A stretch of DNA of 64,000 bases, taken from the NCBI RefSeq assembly GCF_008806755.1, contig NZ_WAAU01000003.1:388996-452995 (forward strand). Direction: 5' to 3'. The position numbers and the translations under genes are program-made. The notes under the pieces were generated by a model. It made no database searches. It saw only the letters and a program-made list of their open reading frames with translations, and was not told the DNA's origin. Shown here one piece after another: positions 24,990 to 35,167 of the stretch (positions are counted from its first letter, which is position 1; each line of letters starts with the position of its first letter). The DNA is from Tenacibaculum aiptasiae (GTDB lineage: Bacteria > Bacteroidota > Bacteroidia > Flavobacteriales > Flavobacteriaceae).

Positions 24990-25571
24990 ATGATTACACA
25001 AATTAAGGGGAAACTTGTTGAGAAAAATCCAACATATGCAGTAGTAGACTGTAATGGAGTTGGGTACCTAATGCATATTTCTTTAAATACATACTCGTCT
25101 TTACCAGATGATGAAAACGTATTGTTGTATACTCATTTATCGGTGAGAGAAGATGCTCATACTTTATATGGGTTCTCTAATAAAATTGAACGTGAAGTTT
25201 TTAGGTTGTTAACATCTGTATCAGGAGTAGGTCCTAGTATAGCAAGAACAATGTTGTCTTCAATGACATCAGAAGAAATACAGCAAGCTATAGCATCAGA
25301 AAACGTAAAACTGATTCAATCAGTAAAAGGTATTGGTGCAAAAACAGCTCAACGTGTTATTGTAGATTTGAAAGACAAAATATCAAAAACGTTCGATTTA
25401 GATGAAGTTTCTGTTGTGCAAAACAATACAAATAAAGAAGAAGCGTTATCTGCATTAGAGGTTCTTGGCTTTGCCCGTAAACAAGCTGATAAAGTAGTTG
25501 GAAATATATTAAAAGAAACGCCTGATGCTAGTGTTGAAAAGCTTATAAAACAGGCGTTGAAAAACTTATAA
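24990..25571 (+). CDS. ruvA: Holliday junction branch migration protein RuvA
   Basis: RuvA binds four-way junctions and loads the RuvB motor in recombination. All three domains are visible in 193 residues: the N-terminal OB fold (MITQIKGKLVEKNPTYAVVDCNGVGYLMHI), the helix-hairpin-helix region (LLTSVSGVGPSIARTMLS and IQSVKGIGAKTAQRVIVDLKDK) and the C-terminal UBA-like domain (ALSALEVLGFARKQADKVV). It precedes sprA by about 20 bases. The ruvA-sprA-gcvH order is common in flavobacteria. Confidence 0.96.
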   Translation: MITQIKGKLVEKNPTYAVVDCNGVGYLMHISLNTYSSLPDDENVLLYTHLSVREDAHTLYGFSNKIEREVFRLLTSVSGVGPSIARTMLSSMTSEEIQQAIASENVKLIQSVKGIGAKTAQRVIVDLKDKISKTFDLDEVSVVQNNTNKEEALSALEVLGFARKQADKVVGNILKETPDASVEKLIKQALKNL

Positions 25572-25592
25572 ACAAGGTTGGAAAAAAAGGTT

Positions 25593-28500
25593 ATGAATAG
25601 ATTACTGGCAACACTTACTCTTTTGGTAAGTGTTGTTTCGTTTTCGCAAAATACTCCGGGGAATAGTACAAATAATGTAAAAAAAGATACAGTAGTACCG
25701 TTAAAGTATAATTTTGGATATACTAAAAACGGAGCATTGTATTTAAATAATCCAGTAGAGAAAATTGTAACCTACGATAAAGCAATAAACAAGTTTGTGT
25801 TAGTAGAGAAAATTGGAGATTACTATGTTGGAACTCCAATTTTCATGACTCCAGAAGAGTATGATAAGTACCTTTTAAAGAATGATATAAAAGATTATTT
25901 TAAAGAAAAAGTAGACGCTACTAATCCAAAGAAAAAAGGAAATAAAAACGCTAGAAAAAACTTATTACCTAAGTATTATGTAAATTCTAAATTTTTTGAA
26001 TCTGTTTTTGGAGGAAATACTGTTGAGGTTATCCCTTCAGGTCAGGTAAATATAAAATTAGGAGGAGTTTATCAGAAAAATGAAAACCCACAAATATCTA
26101 TAGAGAATCAAAGTAGTTTTACTTTTGATTTTGATCAACAAATTAGCGCAAGCTTACAAGCAAAAGTTGGGAAACGTTTAAAAGTGACTGCCAACTACGA
26201 TACACAATCCACTTTCGATTTTCAAAATATTATAAAATTAGAATATACTCCTACTGAGGATGATATTATAAGGAATATTGAAGCGGGTAATATTAGTATG
26301 CCAATTAAAAACTCATTAATAAATGGAGCACAGTCTTTATTTGGTGTAAAAACAGAGTTGCAATTTGGAAAAACATATATAACAGCAGCATTTTCGCAAC
26401 AGAATTCACAATCAAAAACAGTAGTAGCAGAAGGAGGAGCAACGATTGAACCTTTTGAATTAAGAGCATCAGATTATGATAATGATCGACACTTTTTCTT
26501 ATCTCAATATTTTAGAGAAAATTATAAGGAGGCATTAAATAATTATCCATTAGTAAGTAGCCCAATAAATATTACAAGAGTTGAGGTTTGGATAACCAAT
26601 AGAACTCAAAATGTAAATGATTATCGTAGTATAGTGGCTCTTGCCGATTTAGGAGAGTCTAGTGATGCAAATGAGGTAAATCCAACAGAAATTAATGCAA
26701 TTCCAGGAGCAGTATCAGTTAATTCTAAAATATTACCATATAATGGTGTTAATAATTTAAATCCATTATTAGCAACAACGGTAGGAGGTATTAGAGATGT
26801 AGCAACAGTAGATAATGCAATTACAGGTATAGGAATAACTCCGCAACAAGGATTTAACTATTCATATTTACAAAATGCACGTAAGTTACAAGCTAACGAG
26901 TTTAGATTACACCCTCAATTAGGATTCATTTCTTTAAATAGAAGATTAAATGATGGAGAGGTTTTAGCTGTAGCGTTTGAGTATACTGTTGTTGGAGCAT
27001 CTAATGGTGAAACTGTTTTTAAAGTAGGAGAATTTTCAAACGATGGAGTTGTAGCTCCTTCAAACTTAGTAGTAAAATTATTACGTAGTGAAATCCTAAA
27101 TACGGTTCGACCTGGTACAGGAGGAACTTCAGGAGTACCAGCAGAGGCATTCCCTACTTGGCGTTTAATGATGAAAAACGTGTATGCTTTAGGAGCATTC
27201 CCATTACAAAGAGATGGTTTCCGTTTTGAATTATTATATCGAGATGATGAAACGGGTACTTTACAAAATACACTGCAAAATGCTCAGACACCAGGTATTA
27301 CAGATAAACCTCTATTGCGAATCTTAAATTTAGATAAACTAGACCAAAGTCAATATGCAGTTCCTAATGGAGATGGTTTCTTCGATTATGTGGAAGGAAT
27401 TACTGTAAACTCAGAAAGAGGATATGTATTATTCCCAGAACCAGAACCGTTTGGTATTGATTTGAGGGATGAGTTAACGAATACAACAGATCAAGACAAA
27501 TACTTATTTGAAGAGTTATATTTAACAACAAAGATTCAAGCAAAAAACGAATATCAAAATAAAGATAAATTCTTTTTAAAAGGATATTTTAAATCAGAAA
27601 CAAGCAGAGGGATATCATTAGGAGCCTTCAATGTTCCTAGAGGTTCGGTACGTGTTACAGCAGGAGGACGACAGTTAGTTGAAGGAATTGATTATGTAGT
27701 AGATTATCAGTTAGGGCGTGTTCAGATTTTAGATCCAGGATTAGAAGCTTCAGGAACACCAATTAATGCTACAGTAGAAAATAATACATTCTTTAATCAG
27801 CAAAGAAAAACGTTCATAGGAATTGATGTAGAGCACCGTTTTTCAGAAAAATTTATATTAGGAGGTACTTTCTTAAATGTAAGTGAAAGGCCAATTACAC
27901 CAAAAGTAAATTTTGGAGGAGAGCCTATTGATAATGTAATGTTAGGTTTAAACTTAGATTATTCAGCAGAGGTTCCTTATTTAACAAAATTAGCAAACAA
28001 ACTACCATTTGTAGAAACTGATGCACCATCTAATGTATCGGTAAGAGCAGATATGGCTTATTTATTGCCTGGGTCTCCTAGTGGAATTAATGTAGATGGA
28101 ACAGCAACGTCTTATTTAGATGACTTTGAAGCATCACAAATACCAATTAATTTAAGTTCTCCACAACAGTGGTTTTTAGCAAGTACACCAGAATCGCAAG
28201 GTTTTGATGGTGGAGTAAATGATATATCTTATAACTATAAAAGAGGTAAGTTAGCATGGTATAATATTGATCAGCTTTTTTACGGAAGTGGTAATAGACC
28301 AGGAAATATTGATGAGAATGAATTATCAAGAAATGAGGTACGTCAAATACGTTACAATGAATTATTTCCAAATACAGATTTAGATATTACGCAACAAAAC
28401 TTAGTTCGTACTTTAGATTTAGCTTATTATCCATCTGAAAGAGGTCCTTATAACTATAATCAAAATGCAAATTCTGTAACTCCAGAAGAGCGTTGGGGTG

Positions 28501-31500
28501 GAATTATGCGAGCTTTAACCACCAATAATTTTGAACAAGCAAATGTTGAGTATATTCAGTTTTGGGTAATGGATCCATATGAGAATTACTCAATTAATCA
28601 AGAAGAAGGATTACCAGCAGGAATAAATCCACAAGACCCAATTAATCAAGTGGGTAAGTTATTTATCAATTTAGGAAGTGTATCTGAAGATATCTTAAAA
28701 GATGGTAGAAAGCAATATGAAAATGGTTTACCAGCTGATGGTAATAAAGTCCCTGGAAATAATGTAAATACTACAGTTTGGGGTAATACACCAATAAATC
28801 CATCTATATTATATGCTTTTGATTCTAGTAATGAAGCAAGAGTAAATCAAGATATAGGATTAGATGGATTAACAGATGCAGAAGAAAAAGCATTATATCC
28901 AGCATTTGCATCGTTAGATGACCCGGCGGGTGATAACTTCCAGTTTTTTAGAGGTGGAGCAATAGAGGCAACAAACCCTTCAGTTTTATCACGTTATAAA
29001 AACTACAATGGAACACAAGGGAATTCACCAACAGCAAGTCAATCTACAGAAGCATTTCCTACATCATCTACAACATACCCTGATGTAGAAGATATTAACA
29101 AGGATCAAACGATGAACCCTGTAAATAGTTACTTTGAATATGAAGTATCATTTAATAAAAGTGATTTGCAAGTAGGAAAAAATCATATTATCGATTCAAA
29201 GAGTGAGCCAGTAACATTAGCAAATGGAGCTACAAGAACTACAACTTGGTATCAATTTAGAATTCCAATTAGAAATGTAACAGATGCTCAGAAAATAAAC
29301 GGTATTACAGATTTTAATAGTATTCGTTTCATTAGAATGTTCCTTACTCAGTTTAAAATGCCAATAGTTTTACGTTTTGGAGAATTAGAATTGGTAAGAG
29401 GAGATTGGCGTAGATATACAAAAGTTTTACCTAGTACTACTACTCCAGTAGAATTAGATGCTACAGAATTAAATAAGTTCGAAGTTGGGGTAGTGAGTAT
29501 AGAGCAAAATCAAGAAAAATATGCGCTACCTCCTGGTATTCTTAGAGAGCAGTTACAAGGAACAAATAGAATTCAACGTCAAAATGAACAATCAGTAACG
29601 TTAAAAGTTACCGATTTACCAGCTGATCAAATAAGAACTATTTATAAAAATATTAGTATAGATATGCGTAGATATAAAAAACTACGTATGTTTTTACATG
29701 CTGAAGACCCCGAGGGAGTAGCGGTTCAAGATGAACCGGCAAATGCTGTAGCAGTTATTCGTTTAGGTACTGACTTAAATGATAATTATTATGAAGTTCA
29801 TAAGCCTTTAGTGTATAGTAAACAAACACCTGGTACGACACCAGTCCCAGATAAAGTTTGGCCAGAAGTAAATGATTTAGAAATACCATTACAGGAATTA
29901 GCCAATTTAAAAATACAAAGACCTTTAGGACAAAGTATAACAGATGTGTTTTCCTCAACTAGTTCAAATGGATTGAGAATTTTTGTAAGAGGTAATCCAA
30001 CATTAGCTCAAATAAGAACTGTAATGTTAGGAGTTAAAAACACAGAAATTACAGATAATAAATCTATAGAGGTATGGTTTAACGAATTACGTGCTGTAGG
30101 TTTTGATAACAAAGGAGGATGGGCTGCAGTTGTAAATGCAGATGCTAATCTTGCTGATGTAATGAATCTTTCCTTAGCAGGAAGAATGTCTACAATTGGC
30201 TTTGGTAATGTAGAAGACCGAGTTCAGCAAAGAAGTATTGAAGAAACGAAACAATATAGTGTAGCAACAAATATTCAATTAGGTAAAATGATGCCTAAAA
30301 AATGGAATATGCAAATACCTATGAGTTATAGTTATGGGGAAGAGTTTAGAGATCCAAAATACGACCCACAATTTCAAGATGTTGAATTAAAAGACGCATT
30401 AGATAAAAACCCTAATAGTAAGAATGCCCAGGACTACACACGTAGGCAAAGTATTAGTTTTATAAACGTAAAAAAGAATAAAAACCCAGAGAGTAAGAAG
30501 AAACCAAAATTTTATGATGTAGAAAATTTTTCTGTATCATATTCTCATAGTGAAGAGTTTCATAAAGATTATAATATTGAAAAATATATAAATAGAAACG
30601 TTATGGCTGGAGCTAGCTATAATTTTACTTTCAAACCTTTTGTTATTGAGCCATTTAAAAGTTCTAAACTTTTTAAAAGTAAATATTTACGATTTATTAA
30701 GGATTTAAACATCAACCCTGTACCAAAAAACATTGCGGTTAATTCTAGAATCAATAGAAATTATAATTCACAACAATCAAGAAACTTAGTGCAAAATATT
30801 GGTTTATCTGCTCAGCCAGAATTAATACAACGTAGATTTTTATTTAACTGGGATTATACTATAGGGTTTGATTTAACAAAATCTTTACAGTTAAATTTCA
30901 ATGCAACCAATAACTATATATATGATAGTTTTGGAGAAGATGAGAATTTAGAAATTTATGATAAGTTTTTTAATGTAGGTAGACCAGACAATTATCATCA
31001 AAAATTAAATGCTACCTATAAACTACCAATTAATAAACTACCTTATTTAAGTTTTGTTACTGCAGATTATGGTTATACTGCAGATTTTGATTGGAAAGCT
31101 AGTGCGCAAAGTAATTTAGATTTACCAAATGGTCAAAGTGTAAGTTATGTAGATGTGGTGGGGAATATGATTCAAAATGCCAATACACATAATTTAAATA
31201 CGAATATAGATTTTGGACGCTTTTATAAAACTTTGAGATTAGATAAGTTGTTGTTAAAAGGAACAAAGAAAAGACCAACTAAAAAAGGAAGTGTAGCATT
31301 GGGAGCAAAAACCACAGCTCCAAAAGCGAAGTTGAAAAAGAATGCTTCTTTTGGCCAGAAAGCAATGAAAGGACTATATGATGTTTTAACTTCGGTAAAA
31401 AGGGCTAAAATTAGTTACTCACAAAACAATGGAACCTTATTACAAGGTTATAAACCATCTGTAGGTTTCTTAGGAAGAAATTCTTATGGTGGTGGTTTGG

Positions 31501-32732
31501 CGCCAACTTTAGGGTTTGTGTTTGGAAGTCAAACAGACATTTTAAATACAGCCATAGAAAATGGTTGGTTAGTAACAAGAACAAGTCAAAATGATCCAAA
31601 TCAGCCTTACTATAATAAGAATTATGGGAAAAACAGTTATAAAAAATTAGATTATAATATTTCAGTAAAACCAGTTAAAAACCTAACTATAGATTTAATA
31701 GGTAGAAGAATTCAAACAACTAGATTAAACCAACAATTAGATATAATTTCTGATGGAAATGGAGGATTTCATCAAGACCCTAATATAAAAGCATTCGAAA
31801 CAGGTGATTATAGTATTAGTCATTTTATGTTAGGAACTATTTTTACAGACAATGAAACTTTATATCAAAACTTTTTAGATCATAGAAGTATAATAGCAGA
31901 TAGGTTATCTAACGAAACTGGATTGCCAAATACGCCTGGTGCTGGATACAAAGTTAATGGGCAGCAAGCAATGTTGCCAGCTTTCCTTGCGGCATATTCA
32001 GGTACCAGTCCAAATTCGGTAAGTACAGGAATATTTAAAAACATACCAATACCAAATTGGAGGTTACGTTTTAATGGATTTATGAAGTATAAATGGTTTA
32101 AGAAAACATTTTCATCATTTACATTATCACATGGATACAAGTCATCTTATACTGTAGGGAATTATACTAATAACTTACAATATGATGCTTCTTCTCCAAC
32201 TAATACAAATACTTCTGGTAATTATCAACCAGAACTATTACTTTCGTCGGCAACTTTAATAGATGAATTCTCTCCACTTGTAAAGGTAGATTTTAGAATG
32301 AAGAATTCATTTTCATTTAAAGGAGAAGTAAGAAAAGATAGAAGTTTAACATTAAATTTTAACAATAATACATTAACTGATATAAAAGGAACAGAATATG
32401 TTGTTGGATTTGGATATAAGATTAGAGATGTTAAATTTGTAACTCGATTTACAGGGAAAAAAGAAACATTAAAAGGAGATATTAATTTAAGAGCAGACAT
32501 TTCGTTAAGAGATAATTTAACCTTAATACGAAGTGTTGATGAAGAAAATAGTCAGATAACAGGAGGAGAAAAATTATTCGGATTAAAGTTTATGGCTGAT
32601 TATAATTTAAGTAGCAATTTAACAGCTTCATTTTATTATAACCATCAAACATTCCAATATGCTGTTTCAACTACTTTTCCAAGACAATCAATCAATGCTG
32701 GAATTAATATAATTTATAATTTAGGAAAGTAA
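25593..32732 (+). CDS. sprA: Type IX secretion outer-membrane translocon SprA (Sov)
   Basis: SprA is the giant outer-membrane barrel through which the type IX secretion system exports cargo such as gliding adhesins. This copy is about 2379 residues, the expected size. It has a signal peptide (MNRLLATLTLLVSVVSFSQN) and a long beta-rich body with characteristic stretches such as KLGGVYQKNENPQI, KVGKRLKVTANYDTQSTFDFQN, YLDDFEASQIPI and RWGGIMRALTTNNFE, and ends in a barrel strand (INIIYNLGK). I choose ATG 25593 over the upstream TTG at 25578 because it begins the signal peptide and follows an AAAAGG-type ribosome site. gcvH follows by 24 bases. Confidence 0.97.
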   Translation: MNRLLATLTLLVSVVSFSQNTPGNSTNNVKKDTVVPLKYNFGYTKNGALYLNNPVEKIVTYDKAINKFVLVEKIGDYYVGTPIFMTPEEYDKYLLKNDIKDYFKEKVDATNPKKKGNKNARKNLLPKYYVNSKFFESVFGGNTVEVIPSGQVNIKLGGVYQKNENPQISIENQSSFTFDFDQQISASLQAKVGKRLKVTANYDTQSTFDFQNIIKLEYTPTEDDIIRNIEAGNISMPIKNSLINGAQSLFGVKTELQFGKTYITAAFSQQNSQSKTVVAEGGATIEPFELRASDYDNDRHFFLSQYFRENYKEALNNYPLVSSPINITRVEVWITNRTQNVNDYRSIVALADLGESSDANEVNPTEINAIPGAVSVNSKILPYNGVNNLNPLLATTVGGIRDVATVDNAITGIGITPQQGFNYSYLQNARKLQANEFRLHPQLGFISLNRRLNDGEVLAVAFEYTVVGASNGETVFKVGEFSNDGVVAPSNLVVKLLRSEILNTVRPGTGGTSGVPAEAFPTWRLMMKNVYALGAFPLQRDGFRFELLYRDDETGTLQNTLQNAQTPGITDKPLLRILNLDKLDQSQYAVPNGDGFFDYVEGITVNSERGYVLFPEPEPFGIDLRDELTNTTDQDKYLFEELYLTTKIQAKNEYQNKDKFFLKGYFKSETSRGISLGAFNVPRGSVRVTAGGRQLVEGIDYVVDYQLGRVQILDPGLEASGTPINATVENNTFFNQQRKTFIGIDVEHRFSEKFILGGTFLNVSERPITPKVNFGGEPIDNVMLGLNLDYSAEVPYLTKLANKLPFVETDAPSNVSVRADMAYLLPGSPSGINVDGTATSYLDDFEASQIPINLSSPQQWFLASTPESQGFDGGVNDISYNYKRGKLAWYNIDQLFYGSGNRPGNIDENELSRNEVRQIRYNELFPNTDLDITQQNLVRTLDLAYYPSERGPYNYNQNANSVTPEERWGGIMRALTTNNFEQANVEYIQFWVMDPYENYSINQEEGLPAGINPQDPINQVGKLFINLGSVSEDILKDGRKQYENGLPADGNKVPGNNVNTTVWGNTPINPSILYAFDSSNEARVNQDIGLDGLTDAEEKALYPAFASLDDPAGDNFQFFRGGAIEATNPSVLSRYKNYNGTQGNSPTASQSTEAFPTSSTTYPDVEDINKDQTMNPVNSYFEYEVSFNKSDLQVGKNHIIDSKSEPVTLANGATRTTTWYQFRIPIRNVTDAQKINGITDFNSIRFIRMFLTQFKMPIVLRFGELELVRGDWRRYTKVLPSTTTPVELDATELNKFEVGVVSIEQNQEKYALPPGILREQLQGTNRIQRQNEQSVTLKVTDLPADQIRTIYKNISIDMRRYKKLRMFLHAEDPEGVAVQDEPANAVAVIRLGTDLNDNYYEVHKPLVYSKQTPGTTPVPDKVWPEVNDLEIPLQELANLKIQRPLGQSITDVFSSTSSNGLRIFVRGNPTLAQIRTVMLGVKNTEITDNKSIEVWFNELRAVGFDNKGGWAAVVNADANLADVMNLSLAGRMSTIGFGNVEDRVQQRSIEETKQYSVATNIQLGKMMPKKWNMQIPMSYSYGEEFRDPKYDPQFQDVELKDALDKNPNSKNAQDYTRRQSISFINVKKNKNPESKKKPKFYDVENFSVSYSHSEEFHKDYNIEKYINRNVMAGASYNFTFKPFVIEPFKSSKLFKSKYLRFIKDLNINPVPKNIAVNSRINRNYNSQQSRNLVQNIGLSAQPELIQRRFLFNWDYTIGFDLTKSLQLNFNATNNYIYDSFGEDENLEIYDKFFNVGRPDNYHQKLNATYKLPINKLPYLSFVTADYGYTADFDWKASAQSNLDLPNGQSVSYVDVVGNMIQNANTHNLNTNIDFGRFYKTLRLDKLLLKGTKKRPTKKGSVALGAKTTAPKAKLKKNASFGQKAMKGLYDVLTSVKRAKISYSQNNGTLLQGYKPSVGFLGRNSYGGGLAPTLGFVFGSQTDILNTAIENGWLVTRTSQNDPNQPYYNKNYGKNSYKKLDYNISVKPVKNLTIDLIGRRIQTTRLNQQLDIISDGNGGFHQDPNIKAFETGDYSISHFMLGTIFTDNETLYQNFLDHRSIIADRLSNETGLPNTPGAGYKVNGQQAMLPAFLAAYSGTSPNSVSTGIFKNIPIPNWRLRFNGFMKYKWFKKTFSSFTLSHGYKSSYTVGNYTNNLQYDASSPTNTNTSGNYQPELLLSSATLIDEFSPLVKVDFRMKNSFSFKGEVRKDRSLTLNFNNNTLTDIKGTEYVVGFGYKIRDVKFVTRFTGKKETLKGDINLRADISLRDNLTLIRSVDEENSQITGGEKLFGLKFMADYNLSSNLTASFYYNHQTFQYAVSTTFPRQSINAGINIIYNLGK

Positions 32733-32756
32733 AACAAACACAATAAAAATAAAATA

Positions 32757-33137
32757 ATGAACATTCCAACAGAATTAAAATACACAAAAGACCACGAGTG
32801 GGTAAAAATAGAAGACGGTGTAGCTACAATTGGGATTACTGATTTTGCTCAAGGTGAATTAGGTGATATAGTATACGTTGACGTTGATACTTTAGACGAT
32901 ACTTTAGAAGTAGAAGAAGTTTTCGGATCAGTAGAAGCTGTAAAAACAGTATCTGACCTTTTTATGCCATTATCAGGTGAAGTAATTGAGTTTAACGAAG
33001 CATTAGAAGACGAGCCTGAAATGGTAAATTCTGATCCTTATGGTAACGGTTGGATGATAAAAGTTAAATTATCAGACGATTCTCAAATAGCAAGTTTATT
33101 AAGTGCTGAAGATTATCAAGAACTTATTAAAGGATAA
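32757..33137 (+). CDS. gcvH: Glycine cleavage system H protein
   Basis: GcvH carries the lipoyl arm that shuttles the aminomethyl group between the P, T and L proteins of glycine cleavage. The 126-residue length and sequence are canonical: [24 protein letters not shown], then the lipoylation site [15 protein letters not shown] with Lys63. It lies downstream of sprA and overlaps the VanZ-like gene by 35 bases. No other gcv gene is in the window. Confidence 0.97.
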   Translation: MNIPTELKYTKDHEWVKIEDGVATIGITDFAQGELGDIVYVDVDTLDDTLEVEEVFGSVEAVKTVSDLFMPLSGEVIEFNEALEDEPEMVNSDPYGNGWMIKVKLSDDSQIASLLSAEDYQELIKG

Positions 33138-33480
33138 TTTTATAACAATAGCAATATTTGTAACTGCAAGTATTGCTATTCTTAGTTTAATAAAGATAGG
33201 TCCTCAGCCAATCAAAATAAATAATTTAGATAAATACGAGCATATTATAGCTTATTTTGTTTTAAGTTTTTTTTGGTTGTTAGCATTCAGAAAGACAAAA
33301 ATTAATGATTTAATTATTGTTTTTGCATGTGTGTTTTACGGCATAATTATTGAGGCTCTTCAAGTTACAATGACATCATACCGTTCAGGAGATGTTTTAG
33401 ATATTATTGCAAATACGACGGGTATTTTAATAGCTTACATTATTTACTTTCTTTTTTTTAAGAAAAATGAGGCTATTTAA
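33103..33480 (+). CDS. VanZ-like family membrane protein
   Basis: This 125-residue protein has four membrane helices and the VanZ-like pattern: [35 protein letters not shown], with the conserved Asp-Lys and His at the second helix, then [27 protein letters not shown], the Q-x-x-x-x-x-R-x-x-D-x-x-D signature of the third block. Function in these bacteria is unknown. No ATG is available, so the start is the GTG at 33103 inside the end of gcvH. The 35-base overlap implies coupled translation. Confidence 0.88.
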   Translation: MLKIIKNLLKDNFITIAIFVTASIAILSLIKIGPQPIKINNLDKYEHIIAYFVLSFFWLLAFRKTKINDLIIVFACVFYGIIIEALQVTMTSYRSGDVLDIIANTTGILIAYIIYFLFFKKNEAI

Positions 33481-33543
33481 AGATTTAGCTTGTAAAAGTT
33501 GAAATAAATTAATTAAATTAGCGAACTGTTAAAAACATTTAGG

Positions 33544-34266
33544 ATGGAAATTAAGAAAAATCCAAAATCAAACTTAGAAAATTATAGCAAGCTGTTTATG
33601 CAGTTAGGTTTGGTTTTAGCTTTATTTGTAACATATGTTGCGATTGAAAATAAAACATATGACAAAACATATGGAGATTTAGGTTCAGCAAATATGGCTT
33701 CTGATATTGAAGAAGAAACTATAGAACTTCAAATTGAACCACCAAAACCAAAACCAAATACTCCACCACCACCAGCTCCTGAGAAGATTGAGGTTGTAGA
33801 AGACGAAAAAGAAGTTGAGGAAACTATTATTGAGTCTACTGAAACTGATGAATCTGAAGCTGTAGAGGTTGAAGAGATTGTTGAAGTTGAGGAAGAAGAA
33901 GAAGTGGTAGAAGATGTACCTTTTTCTATTATTGAAGAAGTACCAGTTTTTCCAGGTTGTAAAGGAACAAAAGCTCAAAAGAAAGCTTGTTTAAATAAAA
34001 AGTTAACTAAGCACGTTCAACGTTATTTTGATGCTGAATTAGCAAACGAGCTAGGATTAGCACCTGGTAAGAAGAGAATTTATGTTCAATTTAAAATTGA
34101 CAAAGATGGTTCTATTACTAGTATTAATGCTAGAGCACCACACCCTAGATTAAAGAAAGAAGCTATTCGTATAGCTAAAAAAATTCCAAAAATGAAGCCT
34201 GGTAAACAAAGAGGTAGACCAGTAAGAGTTGGTTATACTTTACCTATTACATTTAATGTAGAATAG
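33544..34266 (+). CDS. Energy transducer TonB, copy 1
   Basis: TonB couples the proton-motive force to outer-membrane receptors. This 240-residue copy has a cytoplasmic basic start, one transmembrane helix (LFMQLGLVLALFVTYVAI, about residues 19-36), a proline-rich segment (PPKPKPNTPPPPAP) and a long Glu/Val-rich spacer. A C-terminal TonB domain (YVQFKIDKDGSITSINARAPHP to YTLPITFNVE) completes it. Two periplasmic cysteines (FPGCKG, KKACLNKK) are conserved in copy 2. It has an ATG just after AGG, an unusually close purine box, and a strong terminator follows. Confidence 0.92.
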   Translation: MEIKKNPKSNLENYSKLFMQLGLVLALFVTYVAIENKTYDKTYGDLGSANMASDIEEETIELQIEPPKPKPNTPPPPAPEKIEVVEDEKEVEETIIESTETDESEAVEVEEIVEVEEEEEVVEDVPFSIIEEVPVFPGCKGTKAQKKACLNKKLTKHVQRYFDAELANELGLAPGKKRIYVQFKIDKDGSITSINARAPHPRLKKEAIRIAKKIPKMKPGKQRGRPVRVGYTLPITFNVE

Positions 34267-34290
34267 TTTTAGTATTATAAAAAAATAAAA

Positions 34291-34324
34291 AAAGAGCAAT
34301 CCAATTTTGGATTGCTCTTTTTTT
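34291..34324 (+). terminator. Strong intrinsic terminator after TonB copy 1
   Basis: A perfect 14-bp stem (AAAGAGCAATCCAA and its complement) with a minimal loop ends in seven T, 24 bases after the stop codon. Confidence 0.93.
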
Positions 34325-34374
34325 ATTGGCATGTTTCTTGTTTTATATAATAATAATTTAAAAATTTTATTACT

Positions 34375-35121
34375 ATGGAAACACAAAAGAAAAAACCAAG
34401 AAAGCAATTAGAAAAATTTTCTGCAATATTTATGCAGTTAGGGTTAGTATTAACTTTATTTGTGGTTTTTGTCACTTTAGAATATGAAACGGAAAAAGAT
34501 ATGGCTGTAGTAAGCGAACCATATTATGAGTTTACAGATCCAATTTTTACTTTTCAAAAAGAAATAATTGTAAAAAAACAACAAAAGCAAGTTGTAAAAC
34601 CACAACAAAAGCAAATTGTAAAAAGAGTTATAAGTAAGCCAGTAGTTGTAAAGAATATATCAGATACTCCAGAAACTGTTATTGATTTGCCAGTAGAAAA
34701 TACTCCAGTAGTAGTTTCTAAGCCTACAAATGTTATTTCAAAAGTAGATGAGCCAGTTGAAAAAACAATGTCTATAAATAGTGTCCAAAATACACCTGTT
34801 TTTAAAGGTTGTGAAGGCTTATCAGAAGAAGAGAATAGAATATGTTTTGAAAGAAAAATACAGAGGCATATACAAAGATATTTTAATGCAGAGATTGCAC
34901 AAGATGTTGGTTTGAGTTCGGGGAAGTATAAAATATTTACACAATTTGTAATTGATAAAAGTGGTAAAATATCAGATGTAAAAATTAGAGCCCCTCATAA
35001 AAAGTTAGAAAAAGAAACAAATAAGGTGGTAAATAAAATACCACAATTCACTCCAGGTAAGCAAAATAATAAGCCTGTAAAAGTAAAGTATACTTTACCT
35101 ATTACATTTAAGGTAGAATAA
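34375..35121 (+). CDS. Energy transducer TonB, copy 2
   Basis: This 248-residue paralogue of the preceding gene shows the same start (basic, then FSAIFMQLGLVLTLFVVFVTLEY as the membrane helix) and the same C-terminal domain (IFTQFVIDKSGKISDVKIRAPHKK to YTLPITFKVE). It also has the same Cys pair (FKGCEG, NRICFERK). The spacer differs completely: it is Lys/Gln/Val-rich (KKQQKQVVKPQQKQIVKR) where copy 1 is Pro/Glu-rich. The two copies may therefore reach across the periplasm differently or serve different receptors (inference). It is flanked by terminators on both sides, so it is an independent unit. Confidence 0.92.
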   Translation: METQKKKPRKQLEKFSAIFMQLGLVLTLFVVFVTLEYETEKDMAVVSEPYYEFTDPIFTFQKEIIVKKQQKQVVKPQQKQIVKRVISKPVVVKNISDTPETVIDLPVENTPVVVSKPTNVISKVDEPVEKTMSINSVQNTPVFKGCEGLSEEENRICFERKIQRHIQRYFNAEIAQDVGLSSGKYKIFTQFVIDKSGKISDVKIRAPHKKLEKETNKVVNKIPQFTPGKQNNKPVKVKYTLPITFKVE

Positions 35122-35125
35122 GAAC

Positions 35126-35153
35126 AAAAGCTCAACCATTTAGGTTGAGTTTT
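35126..35153 (+). terminator. Terminator after TonB copy 2
   Basis: CTCAACC/GGTTGAG pairs around a 5-base loop, extended by AAAA/TTTT across one bulged G. The T-run is short and merges into the promoter of the next gene. Confidence 0.75.
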
Positions 35154-35154
35154 A

Positions 35155-35162
35155 TATTTTTG
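35155..35162 (+). promoter_or_regulatory. -7 box TATTTTTG beside the acetyltransferase start
   Basis: This exact TAnnTTTG match ends 5 bases before ATG 35168 and directly follows the TonB terminator. If used, the mRNA would be leaderless or nearly so. Confidence 0.5.
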
Positions 35163-35167
35163 TTAAT

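Noticed and set aside
33685-33978. Long minus-strand frame rich in Trp and Phe inside the TonB copy 1 gene
   Set aside because: It mirrors the Pro/Glu-rich spacer of TonB, has no start context or family, and the plus-strand gene is certain.
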